Shown: piece after piece, positions 56,791 through 63,599 of the stretch
How positions within the stretch are numbered: the first letter of the stretch is position 1
How the letters are laid out: each line of letters starts with the position of its first letter
Source: a virus
Virus record (IMG/VR): IMGVR_UViG_3300035088_000013
Location: 22,303 to 86,302 of that record
Reading direction: 5' to 3' (one strand)
Length of the DNA stretch: 64,000 nucleotides
Notes under the pieces: model-generated
What the model was told of the DNA's origin: nothing
The model's database searches: none
The model's input: only the letters and a program-made list of their open reading frames with translations
Translations under genes and position numbers: made by a program

Positions 56791-57382
56791 CGTGTACCTG
56801 CCCGTGGAGGGTGAGCATTTCCTGCATCATGGCCGCCTGGTCGTAGAGGATCTTCAGGTTCGCGGTCATGGTGTTACAGGCCGCGTGGACCGCTTTGTCG
56901 CTGGCCTTGTCACCTTTCGCGATCTCCGAGCAGGCGGCGAACCCCCACGTGGCGACGTCCCCGCACGCCGCGGCGAGGGTGAGCGGGACGAGGAACGCCT
57001 CCGACAGCGCATTCATCGCGCGGGCGGCGTCCGCGTTACGCATCGCGAGGAACGCCAGCGCCGCCAGGACCTCCGGCACACTGCCGTCGTGGGCGTCGGT
57101 CCAGCCGCTGTTGAAATCCTTGAGCGCGGTGGTGTGGGTCGCGTAGACGGCCCACATGCCGGTCAAAGCGTGCAAGGCACCGGCCAGATGCGCCCGCTCG
57201 TCGACCGGGTCGGGGCCTTCCCGCTCGAAGTCGACCCCGAGGATCCGGAAGATCTGTTCCGCCTGTTCGACGGTGGGCAGCGGATGCGCGGGGGTGACGA
57301 ACCCGGACGCCTGGTGACCGTCGCCGGGATCGTGCGCCGACCCGCGGTCGTGGTGCGCGGGTGTGTCGTCGTTGCCGGTCAT
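56771..57382 (-). CDS. Hypothetical helical protein (203 aa)
   Basis: ATG 57382 chosen for a strong AAGGAGGAAG Shine-Dalgarno; ATGs at 57424 and 57466 are in frame. Acidic, His-rich N-terminus, then LPTVEQAEQIFRILGVDFER and long helices with several Cys (AAACGDVATWGFAACSEIAK). No motif recognised. Confidence 0.65.
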   Translation of the reverse strand: MTGNDDTPAHHDRGSAHDPGDGHQASGFVTPAHPLPTVEQAEQIFRILGVDFEREGPDPVDERAHLAGALHALTGMWAVYATHTTALKDFNSGWTDAHDGSVPEVLAALAFLAMRNADAARAMNALSEAFLVPLTLAAACGDVATWGFAACSEIAKGDKASDKAVHAACNTMTANLKILYDQAAMMQEMLTLHGQVHDETGGC

Positions 57383-57470
57383 GGCCGCTTCCTCCTTGGT
57401 GACCAGCACATACTGGTCGACGAACATCCCACCGAGGTTTACCCGTTCCGTCCGGTCGTCGCGCATCCGC

Positions 57471-57725
57471 TCATTTTCGCCGCCACGACAGCACCGTGGT
57501 GCCGTCCCGGTGTAAACGTTGCGCCCGACCGGCGTCGGCGAGCTCGTGCAACAGCGGCAGCACCACACCGGGGGTCACCCCCAGCTCGTCGGCGATCTCC
57601 GCGGTGGTCCACGCGATCCCTCCCAACGGTGGGGCCGCCTTCCACACCCGTTCCGCGGTCAACGGCCCTGCTGGCTTACGCGCCCGGGTTCTACGTTGTC
57701 CCGGTTTCTGCGGCGTGTTCGCCAC
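57471..57725 (-). CDS. Winged-helix DNA-binding protein (84 aa)
   Basis: GTG at 57725 after GGGGAGG. After a basic N-terminal tail (QKPGQRRTRARKPAGP), ERVWKAAPPLGGIAWTTAEI then ADELGVTPGVVLPLLHELAD and GRAQRLHRDGTTVLSWRRK form a complete winged helix. Likely a transcription regulator of this operon. Overlaps 57691-58038 by 35 bases. Confidence 0.7.
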   Translation of the reverse strand: MANTPQKPGQRRTRARKPAGPLTAERVWKAAPPLGGIAWTTAEIADELGVTPGVVLPLLHELADAGRAQRLHRDGTTVLSWRRK

Positions 57726-58038
57726 CCTCATCCTCCCCAAGGTCATCGCTTGCATCGTCGGTGAACTCCCGGCGGCATGCCGCATGCGCGAGCCCGCGGG
57801 CGGCGAAACCCGCCACACCCAGCAGCGCACCGACCGCCCACCACGCCCACGCCGCCCACCCCAGCCCTACGGTGAGCGCTGCGAGGACCGACGCCCCGAC
57901 CGACGCCCACGCGAGCCAGGACATCACCCGCGACACCCACCACCACATGTCCGGGCCGCCGAACACGGCCGCCGACAGCACCCCCGCCCGAACCCGGTCG
58001 CCGCGCGTACCGGTTCTGTCGCCGTCTGTCGTGTTCAC
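57691..58038 (-). CDS. Membrane protein, first gene of a leaderless operon (115 aa)
   Basis: GTG at 58038 without a Shine-Dalgarno; the promoter at 58046-58074 places the transcript start at this codon. Two to three hydrophobic helices (MWWWVSRVMSWLAWASVGAS; LTVGLGWAAWAWWAVGALLG) followed by an acidic tail (DDASDDLGEDEGGE). Function unknown. Confidence 0.65.
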   Translation of the reverse strand: MNTTDGDRTGTRGDRVRAGVLSAAVFGGPDMWWWVSRVMSWLAWASVGASVLAALTVGLGWAAWAWWAVGALLGVAGFAARGLAHAACRREFTDDASDDLGEDEGGEHAAETGTT

Positions 58039-58045
58039 ACGGGGG

Positions 58046-58074
58046 AAGCTAGACGCGAACCCCTGTCAGGTCAA
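58046..58074 (-). promoter_or_regulatory. Leftward promoter with leaderless start
   Basis: On the minus strand: TTGACC (58074-58069), 17-base spacer, TAGCTT (58051-58046), then 7 bases to GTG 58038. The preceding bases GTTGTTGACCTG resemble the cassette -35 region, but the -10 and hairpin differ. Confidence 0.55.
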
Positions 58075-58276
58075 CAACCCCCCGCCTGGAGACCCGCCGA
58101 CATCCCCCGATTACCCCCGACGAGCAACCCGGCCGGGGATAGGCTCCCCCCCAAGGCACCCCGTCACGACACCGGCCGGACCGCACCCGGCCACCACGGG
58201 GCCACCCTGAAAGCACCACCCGGCCACCCCGACCACGTGGCCATCCCGCCATGCCCAGCGATAGGGGTCGAGACCG

Positions 58277-58525
58277 TTGGCGTCGCACATCTTCGTCGAA
58301 GCCAGAGCCGACGCCGACATGGCCGCCACCATCCTCGAATGGCTACGCACCAACCGCGGCCACGAGTACACCGCCCGATCAATCTGGGGGCACCTACCCG
58401 TCCGGTACCCGCTCGGCGCGGTCTCCGCCTGCCTGGACACCCTCTACCGCAACAAGCACCTCACCCGCCGCAAAACCAGCCGGGGCCGCTTCTACACCAT
58501 GCCCGCCACCAAGAGGACCCGATGA
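58277..58525 (+). CDS. Winged-helix-like small protein (82 aa)
   Basis: TTG at 58277 with AGGGG upstream. MAATILEWLRTNRGHEYTAR, SIWGHLPVRYPLGAVSACLD and YRNKHLTRRKTSRGRFYT outline a winged helix ending in a basic wing. Likely a transcription regulator, divergent from the operon at 58038. Stop overlaps the next ATG. Confidence 0.65.
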   Translation: MASHIFVEARADADMAATILEWLRTNRGHEYTARSIWGHLPVRYPLGAVSACLDTLYRNKHLTRRKTSRGRFYTMPATKRTR

Positions 58526-58770
58526 ACCGGCGCTGCGGCTACGCGGCCGCACACCCGCCGCACCGGCCACCCGACACCGGCGACGGCTGCCCCGGGATCA
58601 TGCCGATCTGGCCCTGCGACCGGACCCACACCGAAGGCACCCACTACGCGCACTCCGTGGGCGTCTACTTCTACTGCCCCGGCTCCGTGAACCCGCCGGA
58701 CGCCACGATCGGCCCGCAATACCCGGACAGCATGATCCCCCCCGAACCCGCCGCCGTGAAGGGCGTCTGA
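58522..58770 (+). CDS. Small Cys/His protein (82 aa)
   Basis: Starts MNRRCGYAAAHPPHRPPDTG. Cys at 5, 23, 32 and 52 with several His (CDRTHTEGTHYAHSVG), suggesting metal binding. Pro-rich. Unknown function. Confidence 0.6.
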   Translation: MNRRCGYAAAHPPHRPPDTGDGCPGIMPIWPCDRTHTEGTHYAHSVGVYFYCPGSVNPPDATIGPQYPDSMIPPEPAAVKGV

Positions 58771-58775
58771 GCGCC

Positions 58776-59024
58776 GTGTACGGGGCCAGCCGGTACGGCG
58801 ACCGCCGCCGCCACACCATCCGCCGCCAACGCACCCTCCACCCCTTCGACGCCATGGCCCGCTGCGGGGCCACCCTCACCCGCGCCGTCACCGCCGGATG
58901 GGGGGTCGGCTGCCAAACCTGCGCACGCGACCCCCACCAACCCACCGAACCCGGCACCCTCCGCCCCATCAACCAGGTCCCCGACCTACCGCTGAAGGTC
59001 CGACCCGTGCAGGCGGTCTCATGA
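58776..59024 (+). CDS. Small basic Cys protein (82 aa)
   Basis: GTG at 58776. Starts VYGASRYGDRRRHTIRRQRT; Arg-rich N-terminus, then CGATLTRAVTAGWGVGCQTC. Probably nucleic-acid-binding. Stop overlaps the ATG of the next gene. Confidence 0.55.
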   Translation: MYGASRYGDRRRHTIRRQRTLHPFDAMARCGATLTRAVTAGWGVGCQTCARDPHQPTEPGTLRPINQVPDLPLKVRPVQAVS

Positions 59025-59206
59025 CCATCCCGGACCGGCAGGCCGACCTCGCCGAGCTGATCACCCGCTACGGCCAGACGTGCGCCGACGTGATCACCCA
59101 GTGCTACAGCGGCGACATGAAGAGCATCCACGCCGCCGACGCCCGGTGCGCCGAGCTGGTCGAAGAGTTCACGCGGCGCGGCCTCGCCGTCCGGAGCCCC
59201 TTATGA
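59021..59206 (+). CDS. Small helical protein (61 aa)
   Basis: Starts MTIPDRQADLAELITRYGQT and is helical throughout (CAELVEEFTRRGLAV). Last gene of the short rightward run, converging on the integrase gene. Unknown function. Confidence 0.6.
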   Translation: MTIPDRQADLAELITRYGQTCADVITQCYSGDMKSIHAADARCAELVEEFTRRGLAVRSPL

Positions 59207-59232
59207 GCGGGCTACAAAGCCGTCTCATGAGG

Positions 59233-60405
59233 TCACGGTGTGAGCCCGAACACCCGGGCCATGGGGTTACGCAGCTCGAGGTCCACCTCGCGGATGTACC
59301 GGAAGATCACCGGGGACTTGTCACCCCAGCCGCCCTGCCGGGCGATGGACAGGATGTCTGCGCCCGCCTCGTATGCGCTGGTCGCGCCACCGGCGCGCAG
59401 GCTGTGCGGGCGCAGCATCGCGGCGTTCGCGATCCGCTCCCCGTCATTCAGCGCCCGCCCGGCGGCCCGGGCGATCACGATCTCCATGTCGGCCGGGTCC
59501 ATCCGCAGCGACTCCGACTTCCCCGCGTACACGCCGCCCTGCTCGCCGAGGACGTGATCCCACCGGTCGACGGCCCGGTAGAACGGGCCTTCCCCGATGC
59601 CGAGGCTCTGCCGCCGGTCCACCCACGCCTCCAAAGCGCGGACCGGGCACACGTCCGGGTGCTCGTCGAAGCGCGGTATGAACGCGACACGCCCCTTGCG
59701 CCGGTCGGTCTTGGTCCGCGGGACGTGGATGCGGTACCCGCCGCGCGACGCCTCCGTGATGTGCTTCAGGTCCAGCGCCGTCAGCTCGCTGCGCCGGGCC
59801 ATCATCGCGAAGCCGAGCGACATCAGCGACCGGTCCCGGATCCCGGCACTCGTCCCGGCCGGGCATGCGCGGAGCAGCTGCATCAGGGTGGGCAACTTGA
59901 TCGGGGGGACCTGTCGGTCGTCTTCCACGTGCTGGTCCGAACGCAGGTTCGCGTGCCCGGTGATGACCTTCAACGCGAGGTCGGTCGACGGCCACGCCGC
60001 CGCCGCGGCGCTGTGCAAAGCGTGCACCGCGGCGAGGGCCTGCCGGAGGCTCGCCGGACTCATCCCGTGCGGGCTGCCCGCGTGACGACCTTTGGTCGGG
60101 GGGATCGTCGCCAGCCACTTCATGAACCCTTGCAACGTGTGCGCGGCGGCGGGAACCTCACGCCGCCCCATCTGCCCGCAGTAGTACAGGTACATGTTGA
60201 TCCACCGCCGGTAGGCGCGTTTCGTGCTCTCCGACAACGCCGCGTTGTTGAAGTGCTCGACACCCGGGTCGGGCCGCTCATCAGGGTCCGCCGCGACGGC
60301 GTCGGCCGCCGTGACCCGCTCGTACGCCTTCGCGATCTTCCCGGTCAGCCGCAGACCCGGAACGACCTCACCCTCGTACACCGGCTCCAGTTCCCCGCCG
60401 GTCAC
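59233..60405 (-). CDS. Tyrosine recombinase / integrase (390 aa)
   Basis: GTG at 60405 with AGGAGG 7 bases upstream. N-terminal SAM-like arm-binding/core domain at about 55-165 (TKRAYRRWINMYLYYCGQMG). Catalytic domain: Arg204/205 in ARRSEL, Lys232 region in RTKTDRRKG, His334-Ser-Leu-Arg337, Trp360 and the nucleophile Tyr370 in VIFRYIR. Full length and intact, so integration is plausible. No attachment site could be identified by eye. Coupled to three small genes upstream. Confidence 0.85.
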   Translation of the reverse strand: MTGGELEPVYEGEVVPGLRLTGKIAKAYERVTAADAVAADPDERPDPGVEHFNNAALSESTKRAYRRWINMYLYYCGQMGRREVPAAAHTLQGFMKWLATIPPTKGRHAGSPHGMSPASLRQALAAVHALHSAAAAAWPSTDLALKVITGHANLRSDQHVEDDRQVPPIKLPTLMQLLRACPAGTSAGIRDRSLMSLGFAMMARRSELTALDLKHITEASRGGYRIHVPRTKTDRRKGRVAFIPRFDEHPDVCPVRALEAWVDRRQSLGIGEGPFYRAVDRWDHVLGEQGGVYAGKSESLRMDPADMEIVIARAAGRALNDGERIANAAMLRPHSLRAGGATSAYEAGADILSIARQGGWGDKSPVIFRYIREVDLELRNPMARVFGLTP

Positions 60406-60605
60406 GGTGACGCCTCCTGCCCGTGCTCGAGCGTGGCGTGTACGGCCACAGCCTCCCGGATCGCGCCGTACGTCGGCCGGATCTGGTCCCGACCCCACCA
60501 CGGGTGCACCGCGCACGAAATGTTGACCCGGCCGGTGACCGGCGTGAACACCATCTCGATCGCGTCGAACCCGCCGTCATGGATCTCTTTGGGCTCGCCG
60601 GTCAC
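60402..60605 (-). CDS. Small protein upstream of the integrase (67 aa)
   Basis: GTG at 60605, with 4-base overlaps on both sides. Starts VTGEPKEIHDGGFDAIEMVF; beta-rich with AVHPWWGRDQIRPTYGAIRE. Might be a recombination partner, but it lacks the HTH expected of an excisionase. Confidence 0.6.
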   Translation of the reverse strand: MTGEPKEIHDGGFDAIEMVFTPVTGRVNISCAVHPWWGRDQIRPTYGAIREAVAVHATLEHGQEASP

Positions 60606-60868
60606 GCCGGATCACCACCCAGAGCGGTCCAGCCGATCACACAAGCATCCTGTAGCGCGCCGATCTTCCCCCGCCCTCGCAGGGCCTCCGTCAAGACCGG
60701 GTCCAGCCTCTCCTCGACTTCCTCGAACGTGACCGGAAGGGAAGCGATCCGCATGTCGACACGGCCGATCCCCACGAACGCGCCATGCTCGCCCACCGAG
60801 TACGCCACCAAGTACCAGCGGCCGTCGTGGGTTTCCGGGGGCTCTCCGCTGGCGCTGGGGTCGGTCAT
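60602..60868 (-). CDS. Hypothetical protein (88 aa)
   Basis: ATG at 60868. Starts MTDPSASGEPPETHDGRWYL. Its first residues resemble those of the two flanking genes (EPxEIHDG and DPSxSxE), suggesting duplicated N-termini in this operon. Alpha/beta, no motif. Confidence 0.6.
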   Translation of the reverse strand: MTDPSASGEPPETHDGRWYLVAYSVGEHGAFVGIGRVDMRIASLPVTFEEVEERLDPVLTEALRGRGKIGALQDACVIGWTALGGDPA

Positions 60869-61107
60869 CGTCCCTCCATTTCCACCAGGAGCCTCCCGCC
60901 TGTACGCGGATCGTTGTCATCACGCTCCACCAGCAGCAACGTCAGGGCGTACGGTCCCGACCATTGCCGTTCGACGACCACTAGATCCGGGTGACCGTCC
61001 AGCACCACTACGTCACCCACCGCGTAGCCGTTGGGGCCCACCCACAGGCCCAGCTGCTCGCCGGTGCTTTTCAGGGCGAGCTGAGCGCTGGTGCTGGGGT
61101 CTGGCAT
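60865..61107 (-). CDS. Hypothetical protein, first gene of the integrase operon (80 aa)
   Basis: ATG at 61107 with GGGATGGAG upstream. Starts MPDPSTSAQLALKSTGEQLG. Beta-rich (GYAVGDVVVLDGHPDLVVVE), SH3-like. Preceded by the inverted repeat at 61136. Confidence 0.6.
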   Translation of the reverse strand: MPDPSTSAQLALKSTGEQLGLWVGPNGYAVGDVVVLDGHPDLVVVERQWSGPYALTLLLVERDDNDPRTGGRLLVEMEGR

Positions 61108-61135
61108 TTGATCTCCATCCCGAGAGCTGACTTGC

Positions 61136-61151
61136 GATAATGCACATTATC
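61136..61151. promoter_or_regulatory. Operator-like inverted repeat
   Basis: GATAATG and CATTATC arms (61136-61142 and 61145-61151) are separated by 2 bases. This AT-rich site lies 29 bases upstream of the integrase operon start, in an otherwise GC-rich 134-base gap that has no other gene. It is a plausible binding site for the lysogeny repressor or another dimeric regulator. The gene for such a repressor was not recognised in the window. Confidence 0.5.
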
Positions 61152-61241
61152 AAAGGCTAGTTGTCCTGTATAGGCCCTGGTCAGCGCGGTCCACTGTCTA
61201 TGTCTCGGCCCGGTGATCACGCAGGGTCAAGAGCAGCCCCG

Positions 61242-61457
61242 ATGGGGCGGGGGGTATCCGGAGTGGATCTTGAGGATGCGGTCGGGGTGCATGGGAGTGA
61301 GCATTGCGTGCATTGGCAGGACGGTGATGGTGACTGTTGTTGTTGTGGGGAGCCGAATTGGTGTCCGGATGATGGGGAGACGCCGGAGGCGTTGGGGGTG
61401 TTCAAGGCGCGGCGGTGGGCGTGCAGGCCGGGGTGGTCGTCGGGTGGCGGGTCGTAG
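61242..61457 (+). CDS. Cys-rich small protein (71 aa)
   Basis: ATG at 61242, no clear Shine-Dalgarno. Starts MGRGVSGVDLEDAVGVHGSE. A CCCCG...C cluster near residue 32 with CVHWQD before it suggests a zinc or Fe-S site. First of a rightward gene run with G-rich codons. Start is uncertain. Confidence 0.5.
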   Translation: MGRGVSGVDLEDAVGVHGSEHCVHWQDGDGDCCCCGEPNWCPDDGETPEALGVFKARRWACRPGWSSGGGS

Positions 61458-61468
61458 GGTGTGCGGCT

Positions 61469-61726
61469 ATGACGTTTGATGAGGCGACGGGTGCGCAGTG
61501 GACGCTGTTGGTGGTGTTGGGGACGGCGGCGGGGGCCTTCGGCGGGTGTGCGCTGGTGGCGCGGTTGACCGGTCAGCGGGGGCTGTTCCGGTGGTGTGTG
61601 CGGGTGCTGAAGGTGGTGGCCGTGTTGTGGCTGGGGATCGTGTTGTGGCTGGCGGCGGGGTCGGTGGGGGGCGGCTCGGACGGCGGCGGCGGGGGTGCCG
61701 TCGGTGGCGTAACGGCGGTGTCATGA
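61469..61726 (+). CDS. Membrane protein (85 aa)
   Basis: ATG at 61469. Starts MTFDEATGAQWTLLVVLGTA. Two hydrophobic helices (about 11-30 and 45-65), Gly-rich end. The DNA around its start (about 61459-61487) is nearly identical to that around the start at 62108. Overlaps the next gene by 4 bases. Confidence 0.6.
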   Translation: MTFDEATGAQWTLLVVLGTAAGAFGGCALVARLTGQRGLFRWCVRVLKVVAVLWLGIVLWLAAGSVGGGSDGGGGGAVGGVTAVS

Positions 61727-62031
61727 CGGGCCCGTTCCGGCGGCAGCCGGGTGATCCCTCGGTGCAGCGGCATGATCCGGTTTCGTGCCGGGCGTGCGGG
61801 TACCGGTTCGATTCGGTCAGCCAATCGGGTGACGTTTGCCGGGTGCCGTCTGACGGTGACTTCTCGGTGTGTTTCCGCTGCGGTGAGGTGTCGGTGTTCG
61901 TGGTGGGGCCGTTGGGGATCGGGGTGCGGGAGCCGACGCTGGCCGAGCTGGCGGAGTTCTCGGCCGACCGGGAGGCGACCAGGACGGTGCAGTCGATCCA
62001 CGAGTTCTGGGCGCGGCGCGGCGAGGGGTAG
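61723..62031 (+). CDS. Zinc-ribbon protein (102 aa)
   Basis: Starts MTGPFRRQPGDPSVQRHDPV. CRACG at about 22-26 and CFRCG at about 50-54 form a four-Cys ribbon. A C-terminal acidic helix follows (LAELAEFSADREATRTVQSI). Unknown function. Confidence 0.65.
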   Translation: MTGPFRRQPGDPSVQRHDPVSCRACGYRFDSVSQSGDVCRVPSDGDFSVCFRCGEVSVFVVGPLGIGVREPTLAELAEFSADREATRTVQSIHEFWARRGEG

Positions 62032-62107
62032 TGGGGTGGGGTTCGCCGGTGCGCGGTTAGCTGCTGTGTCCGGGTGGGTGATGCGCAGGCCGGTACGGTG
62101 TGCGGCT

Positions 62108-62314
62108 GTGACGTTTGATGAGGCGATGGCGCGGTTGCGGGGTCCGGGATCGCGGGGGCGGCGGGTGACGCGGCCGGGGTTGCCGGGGTGTGGGGTGGAG
62201 TGGCAGTTCGGTGCACCGGTGATCGCTCTGGAGGGGCCGGTGCGCCGGTTCATCTCGTACACGCCGACGCAGGAGGATATGCGCGCGGCCGACTGGGTTG
62301 ATTGGGTGGCGTGA
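62108..62314 (+). CDS. Tad2-like (DUF2829) anti-Thoeris candidate (68 aa)
   Basis: GTG at 62108. VTFDEAMARLRGPGSRGRRV then TRPGLPGCGVEW, and YTPTQEDMRAADWVDW at the end, follow the DUF2829 pattern: an FxxAL helix, G-x-V-x-R-x-G turn, and a final W/Y-x-P-x-x-x-D-x-x-A-x-DW. Tad2 proteins of this family sequester the cyclic-ADP-ribose-type signal of Thoeris defence. This one is short but has both conserved ends. Confidence 0.65.
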   Translation: MTFDEAMARLRGPGSRGRRVTRPGLPGCGVEWQFGAPVIALEGPVRRFISYTPTQEDMRAADWVDWVA

Positions 62315-62454
62315 TGGAGTTGGGGGAGCATGTGTGGCCGCGCCGGTTCTTCCCGTACGTGTGGGCGTTGTGGTTTCTGTTGATCACGTTGCAGGTGGAG
62401 CGGGCGCACCGGTTGATCACGTGGTGTGATGCGCGGGCTGCGCGGTGTCGCTGA
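62314..62454 (+). CDS. Small membrane peptide (46 aa)
   Basis: ATG overlaps the Tad2-like stop by one base. Starts MELGEHVWPRRFFPYVWALW; one hydrophobic helix (FPYVWALWFLLITLQV) and a basic tail. Function unknown. Confidence 0.55.
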   Translation: MELGEHVWPRRFFPYVWALWFLLITLQVERAHRLITWCDARAARCR

Positions 62455-62477
62455 CCGGTTGTGTGGGAGCCGTTCTC

Positions 62478-62717
62478 TCAGGATTTCGGTGGGGGCGGAT
62501 CTTCGGCCGGGTCTGATTCGTTGATGGGTGTCGTTGGGGTGTTGTCCTCGGCGCGGGTGGCTTGCCAGGCAGCCCAGTGCGAGGCCACATTCGCATAGAC
62601 GCTGGCGAATACGAGGAAGGGGACGCTGTTCTTCCACCAGAGGACGGCGGGGACGGACAGGGCCAGCCAGGTGACGGTGAGGGCGGCGTGCAGGTGTTTC
62701 AGGATCTTGGTGCCCAC
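62478..62717 (-). CDS. Membrane protein (79 aa)
   Basis: GTG at 62717, no Shine-Dalgarno. Two helices (LHAALTVTWLALSVPAVLWW and SVPFLVFASVYANVASHWAA), acidic Pro-rich tail. It is divergent from 62735. It resembles small actinophage membrane proteins. Confidence 0.6.
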   Translation of the reverse strand: MGTKILKHLHAALTVTWLALSVPAVLWWKNSVPFLVFASVYANVASHWAAWQATRAEDNTPTTPINESDPAEDPPPPKS

Positions 62718-62734
62718 AGTTGGGGAGCGTACGG

Positions 62735-62989
62735 GTGAGTGTGCCGCGCCGGGCGAGGTCGAAGGAGTTGTGCCGCAGGTTTCTCGGGGCACATGGGCCG
62801 CATGAGGATCGGATCGGGTTGTTGGATATCGACTGTCCGGGACGGCCGGAGGCGGGCAGTGTCGCGGGCCGGGCTTGGATGGTGATCTTCGACGAGGTCT
62901 ATGACGGGCTGGCCGGGGATGCGTCCGGGTTGGAGGACGGGGTGGCGCGGGCGGTCGCCCGGCTGGCGGCTGAGGGGCTTCTCGCGTGA
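62735..62989 (+). CDS. Hypothetical protein (84 aa)
   Basis: GTG 62735 after GGGGAG. Starts VSVPRRARSKELCRRFLGAH; basic N-terminus with C-x-x-x-x-x-H spacing, acidic helical C-terminus. Stop overlaps the next GTG (GTGA). Confidence 0.6.
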   Translation: MSVPRRARSKELCRRFLGAHGPHEDRIGLLDIDCPGRPEAGSVAGRAWMVIFDEVYDGLAGDASGLEDGVARAVARLAAEGLLA

Positions 62990-63408
62990 GTGTGCCGGAG
63001 TGGGTGTCGTTGGTGATGCTGGCGGGGTTGATCGCGGCGGCGGCGGTGGCGGGGTCGGCGGCGTGGTCGACCGGGCGCAGGTGGTTGTACGGGTGGTGGA
63101 TGTCGGTGCTGGTGTGCGCCGCGGTGGATGCGGTGCTGCTGGTGGTGTGGGGGCTGGGGGCGGCGTATTGGGTGGTGTGGTTGATGCTGGTTGGCGCGTT
63201 GGCGGGGGCGATCCGGGAGCAGGTCGGCCGGGGGTCGTGGTGGCTGGTGCTCGGGTATGAGGTTTTGGGGCCGGGGGCCGTGCTCGGTGCGGCCGTGTCG
63301 GGTGGGTTGCCGATGCCGGTGGGGGTGTTGTTGGCGGCGGTGTGTGGGGTGGCGGGCCCGTTGTGTCTGCTGCCGGGGTTCGGCGATGGTCGGGGGGTGA
63401 CGCGGTGA
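62986..63408 (+). CDS. Polytopic membrane protein (140 aa)
   Basis: GTG start. Four hydrophobic helices: VSLVMLAGLIAAAAVAGSAA, SVLVCAAVDAVLLVVWGLG, WLMLVGALAGAI and AVSGGLPMPVGVLLAAVCGV. Ends GFGDGRGVTR. Function unknown. Confidence 0.65.
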   Translation: MSVPEWVSLVMLAGLIAAAAVAGSAAWSTGRRWLYGWWMSVLVCAAVDAVLLVVWGLGAAYWVVWLMLVGALAGAIREQVGRGSWWLVLGYEVLGPGAVLGAAVSGGLPMPVGVLLAAVCGVAGPLCLLPGFGDGRGVTR

Positions 63409-63599
63409 CGGGGTCGCAGTGGTCCTTGGTGGCGGGCTGGGTCGGGGCGGTGGGGTTCTTCTCGGTGGTGTGGGCGTTCGCCCGGATGAAAGGGCGGGTG
63501 GAGACCGCGCTGATGTGCCGGACGCTACTGCTGGTGGGGTTGGCGATGGCGGTGTCGGTGGTGATGTGGGAGGTCGCCGGGGGTGCCGCGGCGCGTTAG
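63405..63599 (+). CDS. Membrane protein (64 aa)
   Basis: GTG overlaps the previous stop. Two helices (SLVAGWVGAVGFFSVVWAFA and LLLVGLAMAVSVVMWEVAG) joined by a basic loop. Its stop overlaps that of the converging gene at 63596. Confidence 0.6.
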   Translation: MTGSQWSLVAGWVGAVGFFSVVWAFARMKGRVETALMCRTLLLVGLAMAVSVVMWEVAGGAAAR

